64,000 nucleotides of DNA, from the NCBI GenBank assembly GCA_964487255.1, contig CAZAQV010000027.1, positions 1 through 64,000 on the forward strand, in the 5' to 3' direction. Position numbers and translations under genes: made by a program. Below the pieces are notes generated by a model. It did not search any database and was not told where the DNA came from. It worked only from the letters and a program-made list of their open reading frames with translations. This document shows positions 8,424 through 17,465 of this stretch, one piece after another. Numbering within the stretch: the stretch's first letter is position 1; each line of letters starts with the position of its first letter. This DNA comes from CAZAQV01 sp964487255 (GTDB taxonomy: Bacteria; Myxococcota_A; Polyangia; Polyangiales; CAZAQV01).

Positions 8424-9342
8424 TGTTGCACTCCAGAATGTTCGAAGCCGCGTTCTGCTTCTTCGGACGATTCCGAACATGGATAAACTTTCCGACGACG
8501 AGATCATCTTGGCGGCGGAGAACACCCGGGTGAGGAAATTCCGGAAGGGGCAGTTGGTGCCGGTGGTTCGCGGTACGGAGCGAATCGTCTATATTGTCGC
8601 CGAGGGAATGGTGTCGGTGCAAAGTGGACTGGCAGAGAGCACCATCGGATCGCGACAAAGCGTGGGCTGGTTCGAGTTGCTCGCCGACGTCGAAGCGCCC
8701 GTCGTGAAAGTCTTGTCGGAATGCGTGCTGCTCGAGCTTTCGGGCGACTTTTTGATGCGTGCCCTCGAAGATAACTACCTCCTAGCTCGTGCGATCATCC
8801 GTGGAAACGCGGAGCGTATTCTGGAGCTTCGCGGTGGACTTCCTCGATCCGAGCGCGAACATGTCGACGACTCGGCGAAACACGCGCTGACAGGCAAAGA
8901 CACGCTGCTCGATCGGCTGTTGCTCTTTGACGGCGGACCCCTCGACCGCGGAAGTCTCGATGCGGGCATTGCCGTGGCGCGACGAATGAAACGCGTGGTG
9001 TATGAGCCCGGCGAAGAGATTTTCTCCCTCGGGGAGCCTGCGCGTTGGTGGGTCAACATTCTCGAGGGTACGGCCGAGTGCTCGAATGCGGCGGGCAGCG
9101 CAGAGGTTCGAGGTGAGTACACCATCGGCGTCATGGATGCGATCGCCGAGCAGCCGAGGTCATATGGTGCGGTCGCGAAAACCAGAGTGCTCGCGTACAT
9201 CATTGACTATGAAGATTTTGCCAGCGTGCTGGAGACCCACTCGGATCTAGCGCTCGGTATCGTACAGATGACCTCGGCCAACGTGTTTCACCTCAGTCAG
9301 ATACACGGCTCGATGCGACCCGGCGCACCAGCCAAAGCGTAA
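8413..9342 (+). CDS. Protein with two cyclic-nucleotide-binding-like domains
   Basis: This 309-residue protein starts at a GTG at 8413, 11 bp inside the preceding gene. Two cNMP-binding-fold modules are visible. The first, at about 15-140, contains VRKFRKGQLVP, IVYIVAEGMVSV and VGWFELLADVEAP. The second, at about 165-300, contains RVVYEPGEEIFSLGEPARW, ILEGTAE and EYTIGVMDAIAEQPRS. Neither keeps a textbook phosphate-binding cassette with R-A-A, so actual nucleotide binding is uncertain. No DNA-binding domain follows. Overlap with the NTT/HEAT gene suggests it senses or regulates that carrier. Its 3' end overlaps the convergent symporter gene by 50 bp. Confidence 0.75.
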   Translation: MLHDVALQNVRSRVLLLRTIPNMDKLSDDEIILAAENTRVRKFRKGQLVPVVRGTERIVYIVAEGMVSVQSGLAESTIGSRQSVGWFELLADVEAPVVKVLSECVLLELSGDFLMRALEDNYLLARAIIRGNAERILELRGGLPRSEREHVDDSAKHALTGKDTLLDRLLLFDGGPLDRGSLDAGIAVARRMKRVVYEPGEEIFSLGEPARWWVNILEGTAECSNAAGSAEVRGEYTIGVMDAIAEQPRSYGAVAKTRVLAYIIDYEDFASVLETHSDLALGIVQMTSANVFHLSQIHGSMRPGAPAKA

Positions 9343-11035
9343 TGACGCCGCCGGCGAAAAGCATGAGCGCGCCCGCGATAGCGCTTTGGAAAATGGCCAC
9401 GCCGACACCGAAGCACACGAGCATGAGCGCAGCGATGCCCATCATGATGTCGAGCAGAACGCCACCCACTCCCGCTTGCTGAACGCCCACCTTCGGTGAA
9501 GCAAGTTGTGGAATGTCTCCCCATAGAAGCGGACTTGGATGCACGCGCTCGTAGAACGCGATCAACGTTTTTTGATCGACCGGCGCCGTAGCGTAGGTTG
9601 CGATGAGCCAGCAAAGCGTGCTGAACGCGACCACGACAAGGATGAGAATGCCGTGGCCGATTTCTGGCCAGATGAGTTTGATCGTCGTCGCGAAGAGTCC
9701 GGAGGCGATCATACCGACGATCTCGGTCCACGCGTTGGCGCGCCACCAGATCCAGCGCGCGATGAGCGTCAGTCCCGCACCCGACGAAAAGGCGAGCACA
9801 AACTTCCAGGTGTTGGCAATCGAGTCGATCTGCCACGCGATCAAACAAGAAATGACGACGAGAACAACGATGGAAAGCTGTGAGACACGAACGTAGTGCT
9901 TTTGTGAAGCATCCGGTTTGAGAAAGCGGGCGTAGATATCGTTGACCACGTACGACGCGCCAAGATTGAGATGCGTGTCGATCGTAGACATAAACGCAGA
10001 AACGAGCGCCAAGAGCGCCAAGCCTAGAAAGCCAGGGGGCATGACTTCCATCATGACCTTCGGATAACCGCTTTCGGGATCTTCAAGACCCGGAAAGAGT
10101 ACGAGGGCTACGACGCCAACGACGATCCAAGGCCACATTTGAAGCGCGTAGGTCAACATGGCGAACCAAAGCGAGCCGAGCACCGCGTTCTCTTCGTCCT
10201 TGGCCGACGACATGCGCTGGATATGCTTACCGCCGCCATCGGCATACTTTTGCGCCCACCACTGCATGCCGATGTAGACCAGAAACGTCGAGGCGCTGAG
10301 CGTGCCGACATCTTGTTGCGCGCTTTCGTCGAACGAGAGGTTTGGAACAAAGTTGAGGAAGCTGTGGTTGGATCCGAAGCGCTCAGCGAGCTGCGTCTTG
10401 AGCGATGTCATTCCACCGACGTGCTCAACAGCAAAGATGGCCAACAAGATCGAACTTGCAAGCGAGATAAAGTATTGGACGAAGTCGGTGACAACGACGC
10501 CCCAAAAGCCCGAGAGAATGGTGTAGACGACGGTGATGGATGCGAACACCAGTAGCGTGACGAAGGGCGACCAACCGACCGTGGCCGACATGATCTTCGT
10601 CATCGCGACCATCACCCAGCCCATAATGAAACAGTTGAGCAGGACGCCGAAGTACACGCCCTTGAGCAAGCGAAGTGCGACCGCGGGCCCGCCCGAGTAG
10701 CGAAGCTCGACGACTTCAGCGTCGGTGATCACGCGTGCGCGGCGCCACAGGCGCGCAAAGAGAAAGACCGCGAGTGCTGCGGCGATCATGTAGCTCCACT
10801 TGAGCCATACCCCAGCGATGCCTTGCTCGGCGACAATGCCGGCGATGGCAAGTGGCGCATCCGCAGCAAAGTTCGTGGCGGCCATCGAAGTGCCGATCAA
10901 CCACCAGGGCAATGTGCGACCGGAGAGAAAGAACTCCTCGTTCGAGCTGCTCGCCTTCTTTGAGTAGAAAAGGCCGATCCCTAGCGAAAGCGCCAAGTAG
11001 GCGAGTAGGATGGCCCAGTCGATGGTCGCCAACAT
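9293..11035 (-). CDS. Sodium:solute symporter (SSS family)
   Basis: This is a 580-residue integral membrane protein. The first helix WAILLAYLALSLGIGLFYS is followed by EEFFLSGRTLPWWLIGTSM and AATNFAADAPLAIAGIV, the characteristic N-terminal signature of the SSS family (SglT/PutP fold, 13 or so helices) with the usual Na+-site region. WWAQKYADGGGKHIQRM and a later STIDTHLNLGASYVVND segment also match SSS carriers of the sugar/glucose-like branch. The substrate cannot be read from sequence. Its 3' end overlaps the convergent upstream gene by 50 bp. Confidence 0.9.
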   Translation of the reverse strand: MLATIDWAILLAYLALSLGIGLFYSKKASSSNEEFFLSGRTLPWWLIGTSMAATNFAADAPLAIAGIVAEQGIAGVWLKWSYMIAAALAVFLFARLWRRARVITDAEVVELRYSGGPAVALRLLKGVYFGVLLNCFIMGWVMVAMTKIMSATVGWSPFVTLLVFASITVVYTILSGFWGVVVTDFVQYFISLASSILLAIFAVEHVGGMTSLKTQLAERFGSNHSFLNFVPNLSFDESAQQDVGTLSASTFLVYIGMQWWAQKYADGGGKHIQRMSSAKDEENAVLGSLWFAMLTYALQMWPWIVVGVVALVLFPGLEDPESGYPKVMMEVMPPGFLGLALLALVSAFMSTIDTHLNLGASYVVNDIYARFLKPDASQKHYVRVSQLSIVVLVVISCLIAWQIDSIANTWKFVLAFSSGAGLTLIARWIWWRANAWTEIVGMIASGLFATTIKLIWPEIGHGILILVVVAFSTLCWLIATYATAPVDQKTLIAFYERVHPSPLLWGDIPQLASPKVGVQQAGVGGVLLDIMMGIAALMLVCFGVGVAIFQSAIAGALMLFAGGVITLWLVRRVASSRVSD

Positions 11036-11090
11036 GACGCGCGTAGACCTAGCATTAACCGCAGCTTACGGTTCGAACAAAGGCGGTCGG

Positions 11091-11771
11091 TCACGGTCTC
11101 GAGTTCAGCTCTTGAAATAGGTAGGCGTAGAGTTCGTGTTGTCCTGCGACACCCAGTTTCGCGTATAGGTTGCCAAGGTGAAATTTGACGGTTCGTGGGC
11201 TGATGCCCAGCGCTTCGCCGATGTCGCTCCATGGGACTCCACGAAGTAACGCGGAGAGAACTTCAGCTTCTCGTCTGGTAAGGTCATTTTGCTCACCGAT
11301 TCGTCTGGCGAGCCCAGCCATTTGCTCATCAAGTCGTTCGCTGCCTATCCGGGAATAAGACCCCAGTGCGCTCGCGGTGACCACGCCAAGTGTGCGCAGG
11401 CGTTCTGCGGATCCGTCGTCGGACTGGAGTTCGCGTTGAACACTGACGTAGGCGCGCACGCTCTTGTCGGGAGCGAAGATGGGACTGATGGTCCATTCGT
11501 TGACGAACTCGCTTCCGTCTTTTCGATAGTTGTAGGTGGCGCCATAAAAGACTTGTCCCGAACCAAGGTCTCGCTTGAGCTGATCGAGCACCGCACGATC
11601 CGTCCGCTTTCCCTGGAACAGGCGAGGTGTTCTTCCCAGTAGTTCGCTCGTGCTGTAGCCCCAAAGGCGTGTTGCCTCTGTATTGGCGGCCAGGATGGTC
11701 GGCCCGCGCGCAGACAGGTCTGCGTCGGTGACAATCGCGGAAGCGTTGATATCACTAAACAAGCCGAGCAT
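11091..11771 (-). CDS. PAS-LuxR transcriptional regulator (LOV-like, Cys missing)
   Basis: This is a 226-residue one-component regulator. Residues about 5-115 form a PAS domain very close to LOV domains: SARGPTILAANTEATRLWGY, GRTPRLFQGKRTD and YRKDGSEFVNEWTISPI. The LOV motif GRNCRFLQ reads GRTPRLFQ here, so the flavin-adduct cysteine is replaced by Pro and blue-light adduct chemistry is not expected. Residues about 160-226 are a LuxR-type HTH: LTRREAEVLSALLRG, IGEALGISPRTVKFHLGNLYAKLGV. It is divergent from the GAF-LuxR gene across a 371-bp gap. Confidence 0.88.
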   Translation of the reverse strand: MLGLFSDINASAIVTDADLSARGPTILAANTEATRLWGYSTSELLGRTPRLFQGKRTDRAVLDQLKRDLGSGQVFYGATYNYRKDGSEFVNEWTISPIFAPDKSVRAYVSVQRELQSDDGSAERLRTLGVVTASALGSYSRIGSERLDEQMAGLARRIGEQNDLTRREAEVLSALLRGVPWSDIGEALGISPRTVKFHLGNLYAKLGVAGQHELYAYLFQELNSRP

Positions 11772-12142
11772 CGGTTCTTCTGGATCCCCCTATTTTATGT
11801 GTGTAGTGCGGGCAATGCACTTGTAAAGATGGACAGGTTCTGTTTTTGCGTTCAGCGAGCGACGCGCGGGTCGTTCGAGCGACGATGGACCTGTTGCCAA
11901 GACGAACGTCCCCTCGATCGCCAGCTCCGCAAAGAAGAGACCTGTCTGAACCGACAGACCATCGCGCAGGAGACTGTCAAAAAATGCAGGTTGAAGAAGC
12001 GCCGATGCTGTTCTCAAAACAGCATTTACATCCGACGGAATCCCTTTACTCTTATTAACGTAACCGATCGAGACCAAGAGCCCATCGATGTGTTGTGTCT
12101 CGCTGTAAAGTTTTTGTGCCAGAAGAAAAGACAGAGTCCGCA
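11772..12142. other. Intergenic region between two divergent LuxR regulators
   Basis: These 371 bp have no convincing gene. They must hold the promoters of both regulators. An imperfect inverted repeat is present at 11856-11877 (CGAGCGAC ... GTCGTTCG). The segment just before the GAF-LuxR gene is AT-rich (TTTACTCTTATTAACG at about 12047-12062). No confident -35/-10 pair was assigned. Confidence 0.4.
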
Positions 12143-13558
12143 ATGAGGAACCGAGTTGTTCCGGGGGAAATGCGGAGGCTTGAAGCGCTCCAACGTCTTG
12201 GCATCGATGACCCCACGCGGGATGAGGATTTCGACTTTCATACCAGCCTCGCTGCGCAGCTCGTGGGCGCACGTTACAGTTGCCTTAATTTCGTAGGCGA
12301 AAATGCTGTGTGGTGCCGGTCTGCGTACGGTTTCGACCTGGACGGCCTGCCACGGCAGAGCTCGCTATGCTCGCATGTCATTGAGAGCTGCGCGGTGGTC
12401 TCAGTGTATGACGCATCGAAAGATCCGAGGTTTATGGCGTGTCCTCTGGTCACCTCGGCCCCCTTCGTTCGCACCTACGTTGGGGTCCCCGTTTTCGTGG
12501 AGGAAGAACACGCGGTGGCTTCGCTCTGCGTCATGGACCCCGACTTGATCATGATCTCTGCGGAGAAAGTAAGGTTGCTGGTCGAACTTGCCGAGAGGCT
12601 TTCCAGTGAGCTCGACAGGCGACTTCGCAAGCAAGGGGCGTTTCAGGGAGTGGAAACCACGACCCTTATGACAGAGCTCATGAACCGGTCTATGAACCCA
12701 CAACTTCTCGTCGATGCCGATTGCGCGGTCTTGGAGTGCAATCAGGCCGCTCTCGACGTCTTTGGTTGGGGGCAGGCACCCCGGATGCAAGACTTTGTAA
12801 AGTTGCTCGGGCTTGAGACGACTCCGAGCATGGAGGCCCTTGCGATGCGTGGGGAGACAGGGCGCGTGATCGGTCGACTCGCGGGCGATGTCAAAACGCA
12901 GATGCGTATTCATTGCAGCGATGTCGGCTCAAGTTCTTCGAGGGCCTGGCTGGTCGAGATCACCGATCTCAATCAACTGCACTCTTCGGCTTCCGGGGTG
13001 TATGCGGTCGACTTTGAATACACGGTCTCACTCGATGCAAGCCGCCAAGGGAACCTGCACTATATTTCGCGTCCCGATCTGGTTCGCGGAGACGGCGAGC
13101 TCAGCGAACGAAAGTGCTTCGAGGTGCTTTTCGACCGGCAGAGTCTTTGTGAGGATTGCCCTGTTTTCGTAAAGCGAAATGCCGAGACCATCGTTCGCGG
13201 ATCGCCCGCAAGCGTGCAGGTTCTTGCATGTCAGCGGGCGGACGCGCGGGTTGCGAACGTGCGCGTGCAAAACATCTCCGCTGAAACGTATGAGAGCTTG
13301 CAGAGATACACAGCGCAGCTCGTTGTCGATCGCGCCGGCCTAACTGATCGCGAAGCCGAGGTCTACCATCTGATGGTGCAGGGTGAGACGGTGACACAGA
13401 TCGCCAAAAGTCTCGGGGTTACACCGCGAACAATTAAGTTTCACCAGTCGAATGTAATTCGGAAGTGTGGGGCGAGTAGTCGGCTCAATCTCTGGGCAAA
13501 GATTGCACGTCTGTCGCACCCTTTTTCGAATCACACCTCACTCTCAGGTAACCCGTAG
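12143..13558 (+). CDS. GAF-PAS-LuxR transcriptional regulator
   Basis: This protein has 471 residues from the ATG at 12143 (an in-frame ATG at 12095 is an alternative). Residues about 20-165 form a GAF domain (FDFHTSLAAQLVGARYSCLNFV, LCSHVIESCAVVSVYDAS, VRTYVGVPV, ASLCVMDP), the standard pattern of GAF sensors. A central PAS-like region contains VLECNQAALDVFGWGQ and later CFEVLFDRQSLCEDCPVF, a Cys-rich PAS variant. The C-terminus is a LuxR HTH: LTDREAEVYHLMVQG, IAKSLGVTPRTIKFHQSNVIRKC. It faces the PAS-LuxR gene and precedes the chemosensory operon, so it may control it. Confidence 0.85.
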   Translation: MRNRVVPGEMRRLEALQRLGIDDPTRDEDFDFHTSLAAQLVGARYSCLNFVGENAVWCRSAYGFDLDGLPRQSSLCSHVIESCAVVSVYDASKDPRFMACPLVTSAPFVRTYVGVPVFVEEEHAVASLCVMDPDLIMISAEKVRLLVELAERLSSELDRRLRKQGAFQGVETTTLMTELMNRSMNPQLLVDADCAVLECNQAALDVFGWGQAPRMQDFVKLLGLETTPSMEALAMRGETGRVIGRLAGDVKTQMRIHCSDVGSSSSRAWLVEITDLNQLHSSASGVYAVDFEYTVSLDASRQGNLHYISRPDLVRGDGELSERKCFEVLFDRQSLCEDCPVFVKRNAETIVRGSPASVQVLACQRADARVANVRVQNISAETYESLQRYTAQLVVDRAGLTDREAEVYHLMVQGETVTQIAKSLGVTPRTIKFHQSNVIRKCGASSRLNLWAKIARLSHPFSNHTSLSGNP

Positions 13559-13657
13559 TCTGCACAGGTTTTGGCTAGGCAGCCTGTCTTCGAGATCAGG
13601 TCGACTGACCAAAAAGCCAACTTGTTTTTTGGCGCTCGGCGTTCGAAAACTCGTGAG

Positions 13658-14050
13658 ATGCCAAAACGAATTTTGCTCGTTGATGATCAGCGAACAGTCT
13701 TGATGATGGAGCAGATGATGCTGAGTGAGGCGGGCTACGACCTTGACACAGCTTCCAACGGGCGCGAAGCGGTCGAAAAAGCCAAGGCGAATGTTCCCGA
13801 TCTGATCTTGCTTGATGTGGTGATGCCGGAGATGAATGGCTTTGAGGTCTGCCGCGCGCTTCGCGCGGATGAGAGAACGAAGAACGTCCCAATTATTCTT
13901 TGTACGACGCGCGGTGAGTCGAGAAACGTGGAAGAGGGCTACAAAGCTGGTTGCTCTGACTACGTGACCAAGCCCTTCCTGGCTTCCGAGCTTCTTTCGA
14001 AGATTCACGAGTATCTTGAACCGATCAAACAAGCCGAAGCGTCGGCCTAG
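13658..14050 (+). CDS. CheY-like response regulator
   Basis: This 130-residue single receiver domain starts MPKRILLVDDQRTVLMMEQM (acidic pair D9-D10). The phospho-acceptor lies in LILLDVVMPEMNGFE, Thr in ILCTTRGES and Lys in DYVTKPF. There is no output domain, so it acts by protein interaction. The frame is open back to 13571, but homology begins at the ATG at 13658. It is the first gene of the chemosensory operon running to 21839; only 18 bp separate it from the GAF gene. Confidence 0.9.
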   Translation: MPKRILLVDDQRTVLMMEQMMLSEAGYDLDTASNGREAVEKAKANVPDLILLDVVMPEMNGFEVCRALRADERTKNVPIILCTTRGESRNVEEGYKAGCSDYVTKPFLASELLSKIHEYLEPIKQAEASA

Positions 14051-14068
14051 TCGCACCCGGGGGGATTC

Positions 14069-14722
14069 ATGACGACACTTGCAGAGATGCAGCTTCGGCG
14101 ACTTGAGAATGAAGTGGCCGAGCTTCGAAGAAAAGTTGGCCTTCTGAGCGCGGAAAATGAGCGCCTACGCAAGGAGCGGTCGCAGAGCGATGAGCGACTT
14201 CGCAGCCAGTTCAATCTGCTCAAGAAGCAGAACTCAAGCCTTGCGAACCTCTACATCGCCAGTTACCGACTTCACGAGTCGTTGGATCGGGAAGAGATCC
14301 TTACCGGCATCCAAGAGATCTTCGCCAACATTGTTGGCTCTGAGGAAATTGCCGTCTTGGAAATGGATCCGGATCAGCAACACCTGCGGGCGATTCGCAC
14401 CAACGGTGTCGATGCCAAACAGTTCGAGAAAGTTTCGGCCAAAGATGGGTTGATCGGTCAGGCGGTCAGCACAGGGAAGGTCTTCGTCAAAGATGGGTCA
14501 CCTAGCCCCTTGGCGCTTCCGCACGAGTCGGAGCTGACGGCTTGCATTCCCCTTCGCCTGGCTCAGGGCGTGAGCGGAGCGATCGCAGTGTTTCGGCTGC
14601 TACAGCAAAAACGTGCCTTCTCCAACGTCGACCACGAGCTTTTTCAGTTGGTGGCAACACACGCGGCAACCGCGCTTTACTGCACAAAACTTCACAGCCG
14701 CGTAGCCGCCCGAGCGTCGTAG
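14069..14722 (+). CDS. Coiled-coil GAF-domain protein of the che operon
   Basis: This 217-residue protein has a coiled coil at residues about 5-60 (RRLENEVAELRRKVGLLSAENERL broken into heptads). A GAF domain follows at about 60-210: YIASYRLHESLDREEIL, IVGSEEIAVLEMD, DGLIGQAVSTGKVFV, ACIPLRLAQGVSGAIAVF, DHELFQLVATHAATALY. The ligand is unknown. It lies between cheY and cheA with 7 bp to cheA, so it is probably a cytoplasmic input or scaffold for this pathway. Confidence 0.85.
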   Translation: MTTLAEMQLRRLENEVAELRRKVGLLSAENERLRKERSQSDERLRSQFNLLKKQNSSLANLYIASYRLHESLDREEILTGIQEIFANIVGSEEIAVLEMDPDQQHLRAIRTNGVDAKQFEKVSAKDGLIGQAVSTGKVFVKDGSPSPLALPHESELTACIPLRLAQGVSGAIAVFRLLQQKRAFSNVDHELFQLVATHAATALYCTKLHSRVAARAS

Positions 14723-14729
14723 GAGAATC

Positions 14730-16952
14730 ATGTCAGAGGGAAATGGTCAGAGCGGTTCAGGCAACGGTGCGCCCGAGGACATCAAACTCGATGAGGTGAT
14801 GCGAGAGTTTCTGAGCGAAAGCCGCGAGAACCTCGAAGACTTCGAGAATGTCTTGCTGGAATCTGAAAGGAAGGTCGGAGACAGCAGAGAGAACTTGGAT
14901 CGACTCTTCCGCTGTATCCACTCCATCAAAGGGAGTTCCGCGTTTCTTCAGCTTGCAAAGCTCGAAGAGGTTGCACACGTTGGGGAGACCTTGCTCGGCC
15001 GCTTGCGAGATGGCCGGCTCCTGCTCAGCGACAGGGTCATCTCGGCGCTGCTTCAGTTGGTCGATGTGATCCGGCGCCTGCTTGACCAGATTGAGCAAAC
15101 TGGAAGCGAAGACGGAGTTCAAACACAAGAAGTCGTGCGCGAGCTGCAACTCGTCTCGCAGGTTGACGATGATGCTGTCGACGGCGACGCAGACGAAGAA
15201 ACGAGCGCGAAAGATGCAAGTGTCGCAACGCGCGCGATGCCGCTTGGCGGCGGCAAGATTCGCGTCGACGTGCACTTGCTCGACAAGTTGATGAACCTCG
15301 TCGGCGAGCTGGTTCTGGCGCGCAATCAGGTCGTGCAGCTCGGCGAGTCAGATGCTGCCCTGGGTCGGCGCGACAGCACTGTGGTTCAGCGGCTTAACCT
15401 GGTGACAACCGAACTCCAAGAGACCGCCATGAAGACGCGAATGCAGCCGCTTTCGACGGTTTTTAGCCGTTTTCCGCGTATCGTTCGCGATGTGGCGAAG
15501 GCCACGGGCAAGAGCGTCAACCTTCAGATGCAGGGTCGCGAAACGGAGCTCGACAAGAGCATCATTGAGGCGATTCAAGACCCGCTTACGCACCTGGTGC
15601 GCAACGCGGTGGACCACGGCATCGAGTCGCGAGACGAACGAAAGAAACGAGGGAAGCCGAGCGAAGGGCAACTCATCCTTCTCGGTTACCACGAAGGTGG
15701 CATGGTCAACATCGAGATTCACGACGACGGCGCGGGTATCGATGTCGCGCAAGTCAAGCGTCGCGCGATCGAACGGGGGCTGTGCACACCGGAGCGGGTA
15801 GATCAGCTGAGCGAGCGCGAAACCCTCGACTTTCTGTTTTCTCCTGGTTTTTCGACCGCCAGGGAAGTCACTACCGTCTCGGGCCGTGGCGTGGGGATGG
15901 ATATTGTGCGCACCAAGATCGAGCAGATCGGGGGCACCGTCGACATTCAAACCCGCCAAGGAGAGGGCACGACGATCAAGATCAAGATCCCGCTGACCTT
16001 GGCGATCATTCCGGCGCTCGTTGTAAGTTGTGAGCGTACGCGCTACGCGATTCCGCAGGCCAGTGTACTCGAAGTGGTCCGACTCGACGACGAAGACGAT
16101 TCGCTCGGCGTCGAAGAGGTGCAAGGTGCGCCTGTTTACCGGTTGCGCGAGAAGCTTCTTCCGGTGGCGTACCTATCTCGCGAACTGGGACTCGAGAGTG
16201 CCGCGCGTGCAGAGGGTACAGCGCTCGTGGTTCTCCAGGCCGACGACCGCAGCTTTGGGCTCGTGGTCGACGAAGTTCACGACACCGAAGAAATTGTCGT
16301 CAAGCCTCTTTGGAAGCACCTTAAGGGACTCTCGATCTACGCCGGCGCGACGGTGATGGGTGATGGTCGCGTCGCGTTGATTCTCGATGCACTCGGACTG
16401 GAGCAGCGCGTGACCGTCGTTACCGAGGACGCCAAGCCGCGCACCAAGAGCCTTGAAGAGCAGGCCGTGGCCGAGCTCAAGCAAGATCAAGAGCTGCTTC
16501 TTTTGTGCGAACAGGGGCAGGATGGGCGCCTTGCCATACCGCTCACGAATGTCGCGCGGCTCGAAGAGGTCGAGCCCCGGCACGTCGAGCGTGTCGGTGG
16601 GAAGACTGCGATGCAATATCGAGGAGAGATCTTGCCGCTGATGGAACTGGCCGACGTGCTCGAGGAGCGGCGGGCAGTGCCTCGTGACGCGGAGACAAAG
16701 ACGCCTGAGAGGCGAGACAGTATTCCCGTGGTCGTATTCGGCGATGCAGGTCGTCATTTTGGACTCATGGTCGATGGCATTCTCGATATTCTCGAGATCA
16801 AGCTTGCCGTTCAGCAGCGCGCCACGCGTCGGGGCGTGCTCGGGACCATGGTCATCCAAGATCGAATTACCGAAGTGCTCGACGTAGAGGCCACGCTTGA
16901 GCGCGCGAGCATCCGTCCGAAGGCGCGGCCGAGTGCAAGGGGGCTCGCATGA
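14730..16952 (+). CDS. cheA: Chemotaxis histidine kinase CheA with two CheW domains
   Basis: This 740-residue kinase is expected to autophosphorylate and pass phosphate to the CheY and CheB receivers. Domains in order: HPt with His64 in HSIKGSSAF; linker with no P2 domain; dimerisation helices (VHLLDKLMNLVGELVLARNQ); HATPase with N box HLVRNAVDHGIE, G1 DDGAGID and G2 GRGVGMD; then two CheW-like modules (about 415-550 and 570-720, the second containing LCEQGQDGRLAIPL). Two P5-like domains in tandem are unusual. The stop overlaps the cheW start by 4 bp (ATGA). Confidence 0.95.
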   Translation: MSEGNGQSGSGNGAPEDIKLDEVMREFLSESRENLEDFENVLLESERKVGDSRENLDRLFRCIHSIKGSSAFLQLAKLEEVAHVGETLLGRLRDGRLLLSDRVISALLQLVDVIRRLLDQIEQTGSEDGVQTQEVVRELQLVSQVDDDAVDGDADEETSAKDASVATRAMPLGGGKIRVDVHLLDKLMNLVGELVLARNQVVQLGESDAALGRRDSTVVQRLNLVTTELQETAMKTRMQPLSTVFSRFPRIVRDVAKATGKSVNLQMQGRETELDKSIIEAIQDPLTHLVRNAVDHGIESRDERKKRGKPSEGQLILLGYHEGGMVNIEIHDDGAGIDVAQVKRRAIERGLCTPERVDQLSERETLDFLFSPGFSTAREVTTVSGRGVGMDIVRTKIEQIGGTVDIQTRQGEGTTIKIKIPLTLAIIPALVVSCERTRYAIPQASVLEVVRLDDEDDSLGVEEVQGAPVYRLREKLLPVAYLSRELGLESAARAEGTALVVLQADDRSFGLVVDEVHDTEEIVVKPLWKHLKGLSIYAGATVMGDGRVALILDALGLEQRVTVVTEDAKPRTKSLEEQAVAELKQDQELLLLCEQGQDGRLAIPLTNVARLEEVEPRHVERVGGKTAMQYRGEILPLMELADVLEERRAVPRDAETKTPERRDSIPVVVFGDAGRHFGLMVDGILDILEIKLAVQQRATRRGVLGTMVIQDRITEVLDVEATLERASIRPKARPSARGLA

Positions 16953-17407
16953 TGGAAGGCAAGCGAACGCAAGTGTGCACGTTCTTATTGGACGGAAAGT
17001 CGTTTGGTATCGACGTGCGGCAAGTGCAGGAGATCCTGCGCTTTCAACCGCTCACCGAGGTGCCACTGGCTTCGCGGGAAGTCGCCGGCCTGATGAACTT
17101 ACGCGGGCAAATCGTTCCTGCGATCGACATGCGGATGCGGATGCATCTGCAACCTCGGCAGAGCGAAGAGCCGCCCACCAATGTTGTGATTCTCACCGAA
17201 AGCGGCGCGGTGAGCCTGTTGGTGGATGAGATCGGTGACGTCGAAGAGTACGACCCGCTAAGCATCGAGCCTGTCCCGAACAATCTGCAGGTCGGTCTGC
17301 GCGAAGCGATCCAAGGCGTGTACAAAACCGACCACGGTCTTTTGGTGATGTTGGATGCGGAACTGGTCGTCGCCGACCTCAAGCAGCACCTGGGAAGCAC
17401 AAACTAA
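16949..17407 (+). CDS. cheW: Chemotaxis coupling protein CheW
   Basis: This 152-residue protein is a single CheW fold: CTFLLDGKSFGIDVRQVQEI, FQPLTEVPLASREVAGLMNL, RGQIVPAIDMR, then LTESGAVSLLVDEIGDVEE and GLREAIQGVYKTDHGLLVML. This is the standard adaptor linking MCPs to CheA. It is translationally coupled to cheA. Confidence 0.95.
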   Translation: MMEGKRTQVCTFLLDGKSFGIDVRQVQEILRFQPLTEVPLASREVAGLMNLRGQIVPAIDMRMRMHLQPRQSEEPPTNVVILTESGAVSLLVDEIGDVEEYDPLSIEPVPNNLQVGLREAIQGVYKTDHGLLVMLDAELVVADLKQHLGSTN

Positions 17408-17465
17408 TCACGCCGGTGCATCGTCGTGCATCCGGAATACAAAGAATCAAGGAGCGAGAAAGAAA

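Noticed and set aside
15348..16124. 258-codon minus-strand frame inside cheA
   Set aside because: It is antisense to the kinase core of CheA, which shows clear motifs; the reverse frame has none and reflects GC-rich codon bias.
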